Of a DNA stretch of 64,000 nucleotides, positions 24,952 to 33,887 are shown piece after piece. The notes under the pieces are model-generated. The model did no database searches. It was not told where the DNA came from and saw only the letters and a program-made list of their open reading frames with translations. The translations under genes and the position numbers were made by a program. The number at the start of each line of letters is the position of its first letter. The stretch's first letter is position 1. The DNA comes from Bradyrhizobium sp. 4 (GTDB lineage: Bacteria > Pseudomonadota > Alphaproteobacteria > Rhizobiales > Xanthobacteraceae), in assembly GCF_023100905.1 (NCBI RefSeq), contig NZ_CP064686.1, positions 5,642,001-5,706,000 on the forward strand, read 5' to 3'.

Positions 24952-27795
24952 GTGCCGGACACTAACGACCAGGATTCGGCCATTGCTTTCGGGCCTTTCC
25001 GGCTGTTCGCAAAGACGCGGCTGCTCGAGAAGGACGGCGCCCCTGTTCACCTCGGCGGCCGTGCGCTCGACATTCTCGTTTTTCTCGCGGAGCGAGCCGG
25101 CGAGGTCGTGGACAAGCGTGAGTTGATACCGCGGGTCTGGGCCGACGTGAATGTGGACGAAGGCAGCCTGCGCTTTCACATCACGACACTGCGCAAGGCC
25201 TTGGGCGATCCGGGCGAAGGCTCCCGCTACGTCGTCAACGTCCCCGGACGAGGTTATTGCTTCACGGCCGCGCTGCTCCAGGCCGCCCCTTCGGGGAGCC
25301 GGACCAGCCTGCCCGTTGCTGCGCCGCGCTCGCTGCCCTCGCCGCTCGCGAGGATGATCGGGCGGGACGATGCGGTCGAGAGAATTTCCGCTGAGCTGGC
25401 CTTGCATCGCTTCGTCACGATCGTCGGCCCCGGCGGAATCGGCAAGACTTCAGTGGCACTGGCGGTCGCGCATCGCGAGCTCCAGGCCTTCGACGGCCAG
25501 GTGTGTTTTGTCGATTTCGGCGCACTGAGGGAGACCCGGCTCGTTACGGGAACGATTGCGGCCGCGCTGGGCCTGACAGTCAATTCCGACGACCCGATGC
25601 CGGGGTTGCTGACATTCCTGCGCAGCCGGCGGATGCTGCTGGTCTTCGATAGTTGCGAGCACATCCTCGACGATCTCGCCCCTCTGGCCGAGCGCATCGT
25701 CCGGGAAGCGGGCGAGCTGCATATTCTCGCCACCAGCCGCGAATCTTTCCGCGCCGAAGGTGAGCGTGTCCATCGGCTGTTTCCATTGGATTGCCCGCCA
25801 CAGCGCGACGGGCTCGGCATCGCCGACATCCTTGCCTATCCTGCAACTCAGCTCTTCGTGGAACGCATCGCAGAGAGCCTGAGCGAGTTCGAGCTCAGCG
25901 AAGAGGATGCGCCGCTCGTCGCCGATATCTGCCGTCGGCTGGACGGCATCGCGCTCGCCATCGAGCTCGCGGCCGGGCGTGTGAATGCCTATGGCATCGC
26001 CGGGACCGCCTCTCTGCTCGACAGCCGTTTCTCGCTGCTGTGGCGCGGGCGGCGCACCGCTGTGCCGCGGCACCACACCCTGAGTGCGGCACTCGCCTGG
26101 AGCTATGATTTGCTGCCGACGACCGAAAGCGCAACGCTACGCGGATTGTCGGCATTCGTCGGGCCATTCACCCTGGAAGCCGCGCTTGCGGTCGCATCCT
26201 GTCAGGGCATTGGCGAAGCAGAAGCCGCCGAGGCGATCTCCAATCTGCTTTCCAAATCGCTGATCGCGACCTCGCCTGCGGAGCGGCGGCTGCGCTATCG
26301 CCTGCTCGACACCACACGTGCCTTCGTCGCGGAGAAGCTCGTCGAGAACGGCGAAGCGGACCGCGTCGCACGCGCCCACGCCGAATATTTTCGCGACTTC
26401 CTGCGCGACATCGCTCTCCAATCCACGGGCATGCAGAGTGCCGGCGGCTTTCTTCCCTATGCCGACCACCTGCCCAATGTCCGGGCCGCGCTGAACTGGA
26501 GCTTTTCGGACGGCGGGGACCGAACGATCGGCGTGGATCTGGCGGCGTCAGCGGCCCAGTTCTTCCTTGAGCTGACATTGCTGACGGAATGCTACCGCTG
26601 GACCCAGCAGGCGCTGGCGTCCCTCGACGCGAGCGCGGAGGATGGCCGCAATGAAATGATCTTGCAGGCCGCGCTCGGCGTCTCCGCGATGTTCACGCAA
26701 GGCAATACCGAAGCGGTCCGGTCGGCATTCACGCGCAGTCTCCAGCTTGCGCGGGAGCTCCAGGATTTGCACTGGCAGCTCTGGCTGCTGCGCGGATTAC
26801 ACATCTACCTCACCAGGGTCGGGGATTTTCACGGAGCACTCGGAATCGGTGGACAAGGCGAAAGCGTCGCGCGGAAGCTGAACGATCCCGCCAGCACGCT
26901 GAACGTCGAATGGATGTTGGGGGTCGCCCATCATTTAATCGGCAACCAGGACAAGGCAGTGCAGCTCTGCGAGAGCGCGATGTTGCATAATCCCGGCTCG
27001 CAGCGGCTGAATATCGGGCATCTCGGCTATGACGACCGCATCGTCGCACTGGTGGCGCTGGCACGCGGGCTTTGGCTCACCGGCCGGCCCGATCGTGCGA
27101 TCGAGGCGTCGCGATACACCATTCGCGAAGCCGAGCTGCTCGAACAGCCGCTTACTCTCGGTATTTCCTTGATCTGGACCATCTACGTGTTCCTGTGGGT
27201 CGGCGATCTGGCCAATGCGGAAATCCTGATCGAGCGGCTGATCGATCATTCCGCGCGGCACTTCCTCGGGCCCTATCACGCGGTCGGCATCGGCCAGAAG
27301 GGTGAGCTGCTGCTTCGCCGCGGCGACGTCGCCGCCGGCATCGAGCACCTCCGCCGCAGCCAGGCCACGCTGTACGCGACGCGACACCGGATCATGACGA
27401 CGGTGTTTGCGACTGCGCTCGCGGAGGGTCTCGCCTTCCAGAACCAGGCCGGCGAAGCCTTGCAGACCATCAATGATGCCATCGCCGAGATTCCCGATCA
27501 TGGCGAATCCTTCGACATGCCGGAGATGCTCAGGGTCAAGGGCGACATCCTCGCCCGGTCGGGCAAGGCCGCGGAGGCCGAAAGCTGCTTCCGGGACTCG
27601 CTCGATCTGTCACGTCGCCAATGCGCGCTCGGCTGGGAGCTGCGGGGGGCCATCAGTCTCGGCCGGGTCTGGCGCCAAGCTGGTAAGGCCCGAGACGCCC
27701 GCGCCCTGCTCGCTCCGCTCGTCGCACGATACCAGGAGGGCCTCCAGACCCGTGATCTCGTCGCCGCCAGGGAGCTCCTTACGGCGCTGAATTGA
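24952..27795 (+). CDS. Winged-helix / NTPase / TPR-like transcriptional regulator (regulator 2)
   Basis: 947 aa, a close paralogue of regulator 1 over its whole length. OmpR/CadC-type winged helix at about residues 10-105 (AIAFGPFRLFAKTRLLEKDG, VVNVPGRGYCF), Walker A GPGGIGKTS at about 159, Walker B-like LLVFDSCEH at about 228, LATSRESF, then RLDGIALAIELAAGRVNAYG. The C-terminus is a helical TPR-like array with repeats such as KAAEAESCFRDSLDLSRRQ near residue 875. The GTG start gives an N-terminus that aligns with regulator 1. Both share a 40-bp upstream element, implying a recent duplication that kept its control region or joint regulation. Ligand unknown. Confidence 0.85.
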   Translation: MPDTNDQDSAIAFGPFRLFAKTRLLEKDGAPVHLGGRALDILVFLAERAGEVVDKRELIPRVWADVNVDEGSLRFHITTLRKALGDPGEGSRYVVNVPGRGYCFTAALLQAAPSGSRTSLPVAAPRSLPSPLARMIGRDDAVERISAELALHRFVTIVGPGGIGKTSVALAVAHRELQAFDGQVCFVDFGALRETRLVTGTIAAALGLTVNSDDPMPGLLTFLRSRRMLLVFDSCEHILDDLAPLAERIVREAGELHILATSRESFRAEGERVHRLFPLDCPPQRDGLGIADILAYPATQLFVERIAESLSEFELSEEDAPLVADICRRLDGIALAIELAAGRVNAYGIAGTASLLDSRFSLLWRGRRTAVPRHHTLSAALAWSYDLLPTTESATLRGLSAFVGPFTLEAALAVASCQGIGEAEAAEAISNLLSKSLIATSPAERRLRYRLLDTTRAFVAEKLVENGEADRVARAHAEYFRDFLRDIALQSTGMQSAGGFLPYADHLPNVRAALNWSFSDGGDRTIGVDLAASAAQFFLELTLLTECYRWTQQALASLDASAEDGRNEMILQAALGVSAMFTQGNTEAVRSAFTRSLQLARELQDLHWQLWLLRGLHIYLTRVGDFHGALGIGGQGESVARKLNDPASTLNVEWMLGVAHHLIGNQDKAVQLCESAMLHNPGSQRLNIGHLGYDDRIVALVALARGLWLTGRPDRAIEASRYTIREAELLEQPLTLGISLIWTIYVFLWVGDLANAEILIERLIDHSARHFLGPYHAVGIGQKGELLLRRGDVAAGIEHLRRSQATLYATRHRIMTTVFATALAEGLAFQNQAGEALQTINDAIAEIPDHGESFDMPEMLRVKGDILARSGKAAEAESCFRDSLDLSRRQCALGWELRGAISLGRVWRQAGKARDARALLAPLVARYQEGLQTRDLVAARELLTALN

Positions 27796-27833
27796 GAGTA
27801 TCTTCAATGGGATACCGCAAGGCTATCCGCTCG

Positions 27834-27858
27834 CAACTCCTAACAAATTCTAACACGC
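27834..27858 (+). promoter_or_regulatory. CAAC-N3-TAAC-N6-TAAC array
   Basis: CAAC at 27834, TAAC at 27841 and TAAC at 27851 (exact 10-bp step), ending TAACACGCC. The array at 28648 has the same three cores at the same spacings (7 and 10 bp) and ends TAACGCGCC. It lies about 60 bp before the gene at 27914 and just after regulator 2. Confidence 0.55.
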
Positions 27859-27913
27859 CAAGCCGCATCCGCCCCGCCATGGTGGTGACACTTCATGGTG
27901 GATATGGCGGGAC

Positions 27914-28621
27914 ATGGCGCTTCTTGACGATGTAATTGATGCCAGCGGCGGAATGGCCCGCTGGAATAGCTTGAGCCGGTTCACGCTTCACCTCTCCGTC
28001 GCCGGAACGCTGTTCTCCAGCACCGGACATGCCAGCGAATTCAAGGACGTGACGGCGGAGGGCTCGATCCGCACCCAGTCGGTCCGCTTCACCGGCATCA
28101 CCGGAGGCGAACACTCTGGCTCTTTTCAGCCTGACGCGATCACGATCGAAAGCCTCGAGGGTGAGATCCTCAGGACCTGGCCCAATCCGAGCCTTGCGTT
28201 CACCGAGACTGGTTCGCCCGCGCTCGCGGACGAACTGCATCTCGTGTTCTTCTGCGGCGTCGCGATTTGGAATTATCTGACCAATCCATTCCTGCTCGCC
28301 CATCCCGACGTGGTGGTGGAGGAACTGCCGCCGTGGCAGGAGAACAACGAGTCATGGCGGCGGTTGCGGGCGCAGTTCCCGCCGGGCCTGATCACGCTCT
28401 CGCCCGAGCAGACCTTCTATTTCGACGACAACGCGTTGCAGCGGCGGACCGATCACGATCTGTTCGGCATGAAAGTCGCGCATTACTCCTGGGCCCATGA
28501 CAGCTTCGGCGGCATCGTGGTGCCGACGCTCCGACGCGCGCAGACGCTGCGGCCCGACGGAACCGTGGTCGCCAAGCCCGTGCTGATGGACGTCGAGATC
28601 TTTGACGCCGTCTTCGAGTAG
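27914..28621 (+). CDS. Protein of unknown function, 235 aa
   Basis: I do not recognise this family. It opens with MALLDDVIDASGGMARWNSL, has no signal peptide and no long hydrophobic segment, and is rich in beta-type alternating segments (TLHLSVAGTLF, SVRFTGITG, TITLSPEQTFYFDDN-like) and aromatic residues, suggesting a beta-sheet ligand-binding or LolA-like fold; this is a guess from pattern. The ATG at 27914 is the first in frame. A TAAC array lies 60 bp upstream and a second lies just downstream, before the DJ-1 gene, so it is probably a member of the proposed regulon. Coding character matches its neighbours. Confidence 0.7.
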   Translation: MALLDDVIDASGGMARWNSLSRFTLHLSVAGTLFSSTGHASEFKDVTAEGSIRTQSVRFTGITGGEHSGSFQPDAITIESLEGEILRTWPNPSLAFTETGSPALADELHLVFFCGVAIWNYLTNPFLLAHPDVVVEELPPWQENNESWRRLRAQFPPGLITLSPEQTFYFDDNALQRRTDHDLFGMKVAHYSWAHDSFGGIVVPTLRRAQTLRPDGTVVAKPVLMDVEIFDAVFE

Positions 28622-28647
28622 CGGCACGCGCGACATCTCCGTGCTCT

Positions 28648-28672
28648 CAACGTCTAACAATACATAACGCGC
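28648..28672 (+). promoter_or_regulatory. CAAC-N3-TAAC-N6-TAAC array
   Basis: CAAC at 28648, TAAC at 28655 and TAAC at 28665, the same cores and spacings as at 27834. It lies in the 185-bp gap before the DJ-1/PfpI gene, with the last box 139 bp from its ATG. Confidence 0.55.
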
Positions 28673-28806
28673 CAACAGCCGGCCTTGAGTGCAGATTGGG
28701 ATCGCGAGCAACGAACGACGTGACGTGCTCGGACGAGATCCAGCTCGGCGCATCTCCACCACAATGGAGTGCGTCATCGCCGCAAACGCACTCAAGGAGA
28801 ACGGTC

Positions 28807-29508
28807 ATGAAAATATTGATGGTCATCACTTCGCACGACCAGCTCGGCAACACCGGGCGCAAGACGGGCTTCTGGCTCGAGGAGCTCGCCGCCCCTTATT
28901 TCGTCTTTAAGGATTCCGGGGCCGAGATCACCCTCGCCTCGCCGAAGGGTGGCCGTCCGCCGCTCGACCCCAAGAGCAACGAGCCCGAATTTCGCACCGA
29001 CCTGACGCTGCGCTTCGAAGCCGACGCCGACGCGGAAGCCCAGCTCGACAGGACGGTTCGCCTCGACAGCGTCAAGCAGGAAGATTTCGACACCGTCTTC
29101 TACCCAGGCGGTCACGGCCCGATGTGGGACCTCGCCGCGGACAAGGACTCGGTCAAGCTCATCGAATCCTTCCTTGCCGCCGGCAAGACAGTCGCCGTCG
29201 TGTGCCACTCGACTGGCGCGCTGCGCCACGTCAAGGCGCCCGACGGCAAGCCACTGGTCCAGGGCAAGGAGGTGACCGGTTTCACCAACGGTGAAGAGGA
29301 GGACGTCGGCCTCACCAAGGTGGTGCCTTTCCTGGTTGAAGACGAAATGCTGAAGCTCGGCGCAGTCTTCTCGAAAACGGCAAACTGGGGCGTTCACGTC
29401 GTCACCGACGGCCTCTTGATCACGGGCCAGAACCCGCACTCCTCGGGTCCTGCCGCGCAGGCCCTGCTGGCCGCCCTGAAGGGCAAGCCGCTGGCACGCG
29501 CTTCGTAG
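28807..29508 (+). CDS. DJ-1/PfpI-family class I glutamine-amidotransferase-like protein
   Basis: A 233-aa protein of the DJ-1/PfpI superfamily, closest in look to Hsp31/YDR533C-type proteins that act as glyoxalase III or deglycase chaperones. The nucleophile Cys lies in AVVCHSTGAL (about residue 136), preceded by the elbow FYPGGHGPMWDLA (about 98-110) containing the Glu/His region; FTNGEEEDVGL (about 160) is also typical. The ATG at 28807 follows AAGGAG 10 bp upstream; the longer open frame from 28696 has no credible start. Detoxification of methylglyoxal-type electrophiles fits the surrounding genes. Confidence 0.87.
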   Translation: MKILMVITSHDQLGNTGRKTGFWLEELAAPYFVFKDSGAEITLASPKGGRPPLDPKSNEPEFRTDLTLRFEADADAEAQLDRTVRLDSVKQEDFDTVFYPGGHGPMWDLAADKDSVKLIESFLAAGKTVAVVCHSTGALRHVKAPDGKPLVQGKEVTGFTNGEEEDVGLTKVVPFLVEDEMLKLGAVFSKTANWGVHVVTDGLLITGQNPHSSGPAAQALLAALKGKPLARAS

Positions 29509-29644
29509 TTCCCGGATGCGGCACATCACGAGAGGTGCCCGCAATCGGGCCTCTCGACGCCGACAGGCCGGAGGCATGCCCCGCAGCAAGCGCAATGCAC
29601 TTGCGACACATCTTCACGCCACATGCTGGATTCGGAGCGATGAC

Positions 29645-30601
29645 ATGAACATCCCAATCACTCTTGCCCTGTCAGCCGCTTTGGCCTGCGCGACCGTGCA
29701 GGTCTCGGCGCAGGATCTGCGATCGAGCCGGCGCTCGATCAGCTATCACAAGGTCGACATCCGCGGCCTCGAGATCTTCTACCGCGAGGCCGGGCCCGCC
29801 GACGCTCCGACGGTGCTGCTGCTTCACGGGTTTCCCTCGTCGTCGCGGATGTGGGAATCTCTGATGCCGCTGCTCGCCGACAAATATCATCTGATCGCGC
29901 CGGACTATCCCGGTTTCGGCAACAGCAGCGCGCCGCTGCCGTCCGATTTCAACTATACGTTCGACAACATCGCCGCCGCAATGGGCGAGCTCACAACGAA
30001 GCTCGGCCTCACGGACTACGTCTTGTTCATGCAAGACTATGGAGGTCCTGTCGGCTTCCGCATGGCGCTGGCGCATCCCGAACGCGTTCGCGCCATCATC
30101 ATCCAGAACGCGGTTTCGCACGAGCAGGGGCTGAGCCCGCTGTGGAATGTGCGCAGGAAGTACTGGGCCGACCCGGCACGCGAGCTCGAGGCGCTCAAGG
30201 CCAACTTCACATCCCTGGAGGCGACGCGTCAGCGGCATCTCGGCTCCAGTCCGCGTCCCGAGCGCTACGACCCCGACGCCTGGATCGACGAATACGCGTT
30301 CCTGACGCGTCCCGGCCAGGCCGAAATTCAGACCACGCTGTTCTTGGATTACCGGACCAACGTCGCCTCCTATTTGAAGTGGCAGGCTTGGTTGCGCCAG
30401 ACGCGGCCACCGACGCTGGTGGTCTGGGGCAAATACGATCCGTCCTTCACTGTCGCAGGCGCGACGTCCTATCGCGACGATGTGCCGGATGCCGAGGTTC
30501 ACATCCTCGAAGCCGGCCACTTCGCGCTAGATGAAGCCACCGACGAGATCGCTACGCTTGTCCGCGACTTCCTGGCGCGGCTGGGTGGACACAAGGGTTG
30601 A
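29645..30601 (+). CDS. Exported alpha/beta hydrolase, dehalogenase/epoxide-hydrolase type
   Basis: A 318-aa protein with a signal peptide (NIPITLALSAALACATVQVSA, cut before QDLRS). Alpha/beta fold motifs: LLLHGFPSSSRMW (oxyanion region, about residue 58), the nucleophile elbow FMQDYGGPVG (about 132), with Asp rather than Ser, and catalytic His in LEAGHFALDEATD (about 290). An Asp nucleophile marks haloalkane-dehalogenase and epoxide-hydrolase relatives. The start at 29645 is chosen because it begins the signal peptide. It lies 136 bp after the DJ-1 gene on the same strand and converges with regulator 3. Confidence 0.85.
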   Translation: MNIPITLALSAALACATVQVSAQDLRSSRRSISYHKVDIRGLEIFYREAGPADAPTVLLLHGFPSSSRMWESLMPLLADKYHLIAPDYPGFGNSSAPLPSDFNYTFDNIAAAMGELTTKLGLTDYVLFMQDYGGPVGFRMALAHPERVRAIIIQNAVSHEQGLSPLWNVRRKYWADPARELEALKANFTSLEATRQRHLGSSPRPERYDPDAWIDEYAFLTRPGQAEIQTTLFLDYRTNVASYLKWQAWLRQTRPPTLVVWGKYDPSFTVAGATSYRDDVPDAEVHILEAGHFALDEATDEIATLVRDFLARLGGHKG

Positions 30602-30651
30602 GCACTGGTGGCGCGCTCAGCAGCGAGAAGGGCACGGTCGTGTCGACCTGG

Positions 30652-33534
30652 TCAGGCCGCCGGCCCGTTCAGCATATGCCGTGCTGCAATGAGATCGGCG
30701 GTCTCGAAACCTTCGGAGAACCGGGCATAGGTTTGAGCGAGCTGTGCGAGCGGATTTTGTACATGCTGCCGGATTCGAAGCCGCGCCAGCGACATCTCGG
30801 CTCGCAGCCGCCAGGACAAGGCGCCCTGCTGTTCGGCAAGCGAGATCGAGGCGACAAGATCCGCCTCGGCCGCGTCGGGATTGCCGCCAAGGATCTCCAG
30901 CTCTCCGCGCAGGCGGAGCAGCTCGGGCAGGTCGAAGGCGCCGCCTTCCTGCTCGACCCGAGCAATGGATTCGTGAAGAACCTGAATGCCTTCCGTCAAT
31001 TGTCCCAACGTGACCAAACCTTGGGACAGATCCGCGGCGAACGCCGAGGCATAGAGTTCGTAGCGATCGGCATGCAGGCGTGGAAGCGCACTCCGCATTA
31101 GGTCGACGCCGCCGGCCACCTCGCCCCGGGCGATCAAGCTCTGTGCCCGAAAACCCGTCGCGACGGCTTCGTAGGGCACGAGTCCGTGCATGCTCGCATG
31201 CGCCGCCAGGCGATCGGTCATGGCCTCGACTGACGACCAGTCGCCGAGCCAGCCGAAAACCGAAGCGGACCAGCATAATGCGATACAATGCATGACCACG
31301 TCATGCGGCGCCGAAGCGCCGACGAGCGGCCGGACGCATTCGAGCGCGCGATCGGGAAAGCCGCGCAGCCATAGGACGCGCGCGAGCGGAATCTGCGGTG
31401 TGCGTGAATAGGCGAAATGCCCAGGTTGCGTCCCGCGGAGCGCAGCGTCGTCGCGCAGGCCCTGGTCGAGATGGGCTTGCGCCTCGGCCTGGTCTCCGGC
31501 GAGGTGATATGACACGCCGAGCAGCGCTTTGCTCCCGGCGATGCCCGCGGTATCGCCGATCACACGGGCAATCCGCTCGGCGTGAAGCGCAGTCGGCACC
31601 AGATGCCGATAGCGACCGGTCCGGCGGTAGAACATGTTGAGCCGGGACAACAGCCTGAATGTGTTGGCGTGATCGGAAAGCGCTTCCGCTATCTCCAGCC
31701 CGCGCCTGAGCGCCGATTCCGCCTGCTCGCTGTTACGCTCGGTGAACATGAAGGCGTGACCGAGCGTCGACTGAAGTTCGAGCTCCCATGCGCCGCCCCG
31801 GTCGGCCTCGTCCAGCATTGCGAGTGCGCGATCGGACCAGATGCGGGCCTCGTTCAGCAAATTGAGTTCGACGAACAGCCTTGTGCAGCTGCCGGCGAGC
31901 GGCACGCGCAAGCCGGCGCCGTCGTCGTTGGCATAAGCCCATTGCAGCGCAGCGCGGGCATCGGCGAGCAGGCTCGCGCGTTCCTGCAAACGTGACGCAT
32001 GATCGCTGCCCTCCTTGTCCCTCATGCCCGCTTCGAGCGTGCATTGAACATAGAGAGCATGACGATGCGCGATCCGCGCCAGCTGTCCGCCGTCGGCCAG
32101 TTTCTGCAGGGCATAGGCACGCGTTGCGTCGAGCAGGCGATAGCGCCGCGATGCGCCGTCCGGCTGGGTGGAAACCAGCGACTTCACCACGAGTTGCTCC
32201 AAGGCCTCGACGACGCGATCCTCCGCCATCTCCGCCCCGGCCGCGACTGCTATCGCGCCCTTCAACGTGAAGTGACCTGCGAAGACGGCGAGGCGCTGAA
32301 ATACGATCCGCTCGCTCTCGCCGATCAGACCGAAACTCCAGTCGAGCGTAGCGCCGAGCGTCTGCTGCCGCGGCGGCGCCGTCCGCCGCCCGCGCCATTC
32401 GAGCTGCAGCCGGTTGTCGAGCAGCGCCGCCATCTCGCGCAGTCCATAGAGACCGACACGTGCGGCAGCCAGCTCGATCGCCAGCGCGATGCCGTCGAGC
32501 TTGCCGCAAATCCGGGCCAGGACTTCGGCATCCTCGTCGGTGATGTCGTCGCGATGCCCCGCCGCGACGGCGCGATCGACGAACAGGCGCACAGCGGGAT
32601 AGGCCAGCACCTCGCCGGCACTAAGGCGGGTGCCCTGCGGCGGACCAGGGAGCGAAACGAGCTCGAAAATCTGCTCGCCTTCCACCAGCAGCGACTCGCG
32701 GCTGGTTGCGAGGATGACGATGCCGGGCGCCTCCCGGTAGATGTTTTCTGCAAGGCGCGCGACCTCCTCGATGACGTGCTCGCAGCTGTCGAGCACGAGA
32801 AGCAGCCGGCGGCCGCGCAGGAAATTGACGATGCTGGCCGAGGGGTCCTCGTGGTGCACGACGAGGCCCAACGCGGCTGCAACCGTGCTCGCGACCAGCG
32901 CTCCGTCCTTGAGCGGACCGAATTCGAGGAAATGGACCTTGCCGTCGAAGCTATCGCACATCTCGTGCGCGAGCGCGGTCGCAACGGTGGTCTTTCCAAT
33001 GCCGCCCGGCCCTCGCAGGGTGACGAAGCGATCGCGGAGCAAGCGCGCTGCCAACTCGGCCACGGCGTCCTCCCGCCCGACCATCCGGTCCAATCGGCGC
33101 GGCAGCGACGGTGGCGGCGCGGCCCTTTCAGGCACACGCGACGCCGGTGTAGCCACCTCCGCGCGCCCGCCACGCCGCACGGGCGCGACAAAGCAATAGC
33201 CCCGGCCCGGGATGTTGGTGATGTAGCGGGCACCATCCTTTCCGTCGCCGAGCACCTTGCGCAGCTCCGCGACATGGACGCGCAGGCTGACCTCCTCGAC
33301 GGAAAGTCCGGACCACGCATAGCCGAGAATTTCGTTCTTCGGGACCACTTCGCCGGCGCGACTGACCAGCAGGCGCAAAATATCCGTCGCGCGGCTGCCG
33401 AGCCTGACCGGCAAGCCATCCTTCTCCAGCAGCCGCGACCGAAGCGAAAATGGCCCGAACGCGACGGCATCGAGATCCAGAATCGTTGCGGCGTCGCTGC
33501 CGCGGGGGCCATGTCCTGCCGAGAGCTCGGTCAT
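30652..33534 (-). CDS. Winged-helix / NTPase / TPR-like transcriptional regulator (regulator 3)
   Basis: 960 aa, the same architecture as regulators 1 and 2 but more diverged and on the opposite strand. Winged helix at about residues 22-115 (VAFGPFSLRSRLLEKDGLPV, YITNIPGRGYCFVAPV), Walker A RGPGGIGKTTVATAL at about 173-186, Walker B LLLVLDSCEH, LATSRESLLVEGEQIFELV, and a helical C-terminus. It lacks the conserved 40-bp upstream element of the other two. A four-codon open frame (33545-33531) with AAGGAG before it overlaps the ATG at 33534 by ATGA, so translation may be coupled to it. It diverges from an AraC gene preceded by a TAAC array. Confidence 0.83.
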   Translation of the reverse strand: MTELSAGHGPRGSDAATILDLDAVAFGPFSLRSRLLEKDGLPVRLGSRATDILRLLVSRAGEVVPKNEILGYAWSGLSVEEVSLRVHVAELRKVLGDGKDGARYITNIPGRGYCFVAPVRRGGRAEVATPASRVPERAAPPPSLPRRLDRMVGREDAVAELAARLLRDRFVTLRGPGGIGKTTVATALAHEMCDSFDGKVHFLEFGPLKDGALVASTVAAALGLVVHHEDPSASIVNFLRGRRLLLVLDSCEHVIEEVARLAENIYREAPGIVILATSRESLLVEGEQIFELVSLPGPPQGTRLSAGEVLAYPAVRLFVDRAVAAGHRDDITDEDAEVLARICGKLDGIALAIELAAARVGLYGLREMAALLDNRLQLEWRGRRTAPPRQQTLGATLDWSFGLIGESERIVFQRLAVFAGHFTLKGAIAVAAGAEMAEDRVVEALEQLVVKSLVSTQPDGASRRYRLLDATRAYALQKLADGGQLARIAHRHALYVQCTLEAGMRDKEGSDHASRLQERASLLADARAALQWAYANDDGAGLRVPLAGSCTRLFVELNLLNEARIWSDRALAMLDEADRGGAWELELQSTLGHAFMFTERNSEQAESALRRGLEIAEALSDHANTFRLLSRLNMFYRRTGRYRHLVPTALHAERIARVIGDTAGIAGSKALLGVSYHLAGDQAEAQAHLDQGLRDDAALRGTQPGHFAYSRTPQIPLARVLWLRGFPDRALECVRPLVGASAPHDVVMHCIALCWSASVFGWLGDWSSVEAMTDRLAAHASMHGLVPYEAVATGFRAQSLIARGEVAGGVDLMRSALPRLHADRYELYASAFAADLSQGLVTLGQLTEGIQVLHESIARVEQEGGAFDLPELLRLRGELEILGGNPDAAEADLVASISLAEQQGALSWRLRAEMSLARLRIRQHVQNPLAQLAQTYARFSEGFETADLIAARHMLNGPAA

Positions 33535-33762
33535 TTCTGACTCATCCTGACGATCGCTCCTTCGAAATGCGGCGCGACTATACCCGGCACCGATGCGAGG
33601 TCCAGCGAGGGCAACGCATGGAACTCACACCGCCGCATCGATCTCCTCGCGACGTCCGGCGCTCTCCTGAGTCGGATCGAGAATGCGCAAATATCTGATA
33701 AATTGTACAAAAAGGACGCTTCCTGAGACGGGATGCCGCACCTGATGCGCTCCCACAAAAAC

Positions 33763-33790
33763 TAACACATCCTAATCACCACTAACGAGC
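33763..33790 (+). promoter_or_regulatory. Triple TAAC/TAAT box array, exact 10-bp period
   Basis: TAACACATCC at 33763, TAATCACCAC at 33773 and TAACGAGC at 33783: three boxes at exact 10-bp steps, the last identical over eight bases to the gene-proximal box at 23025 and 24688. A TATCCT hexamer 19 bp further on may be a -10 element. It lies 100 bp before the AraC start at 33888 and 230 bp from the divergent regulator 3 start. Confidence 0.6.
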
Positions 33791-33887
33791 TTGCAGGTCA
33801 GCTCACGCCTATCCTCTCAACATGGAAAGCAGGGCTTTGCACGTTTGCTGGTTGCAAACAGCGGAGAAAGCCCGGAGAGGACGAACG

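Noticed and set aside
31999..33540. 513-codon plus-strand open frame antisense to regulator 3
   Set aside because: Shadow frame in the high-GC regulator gene; composition is skewed and there is no start site or motif.
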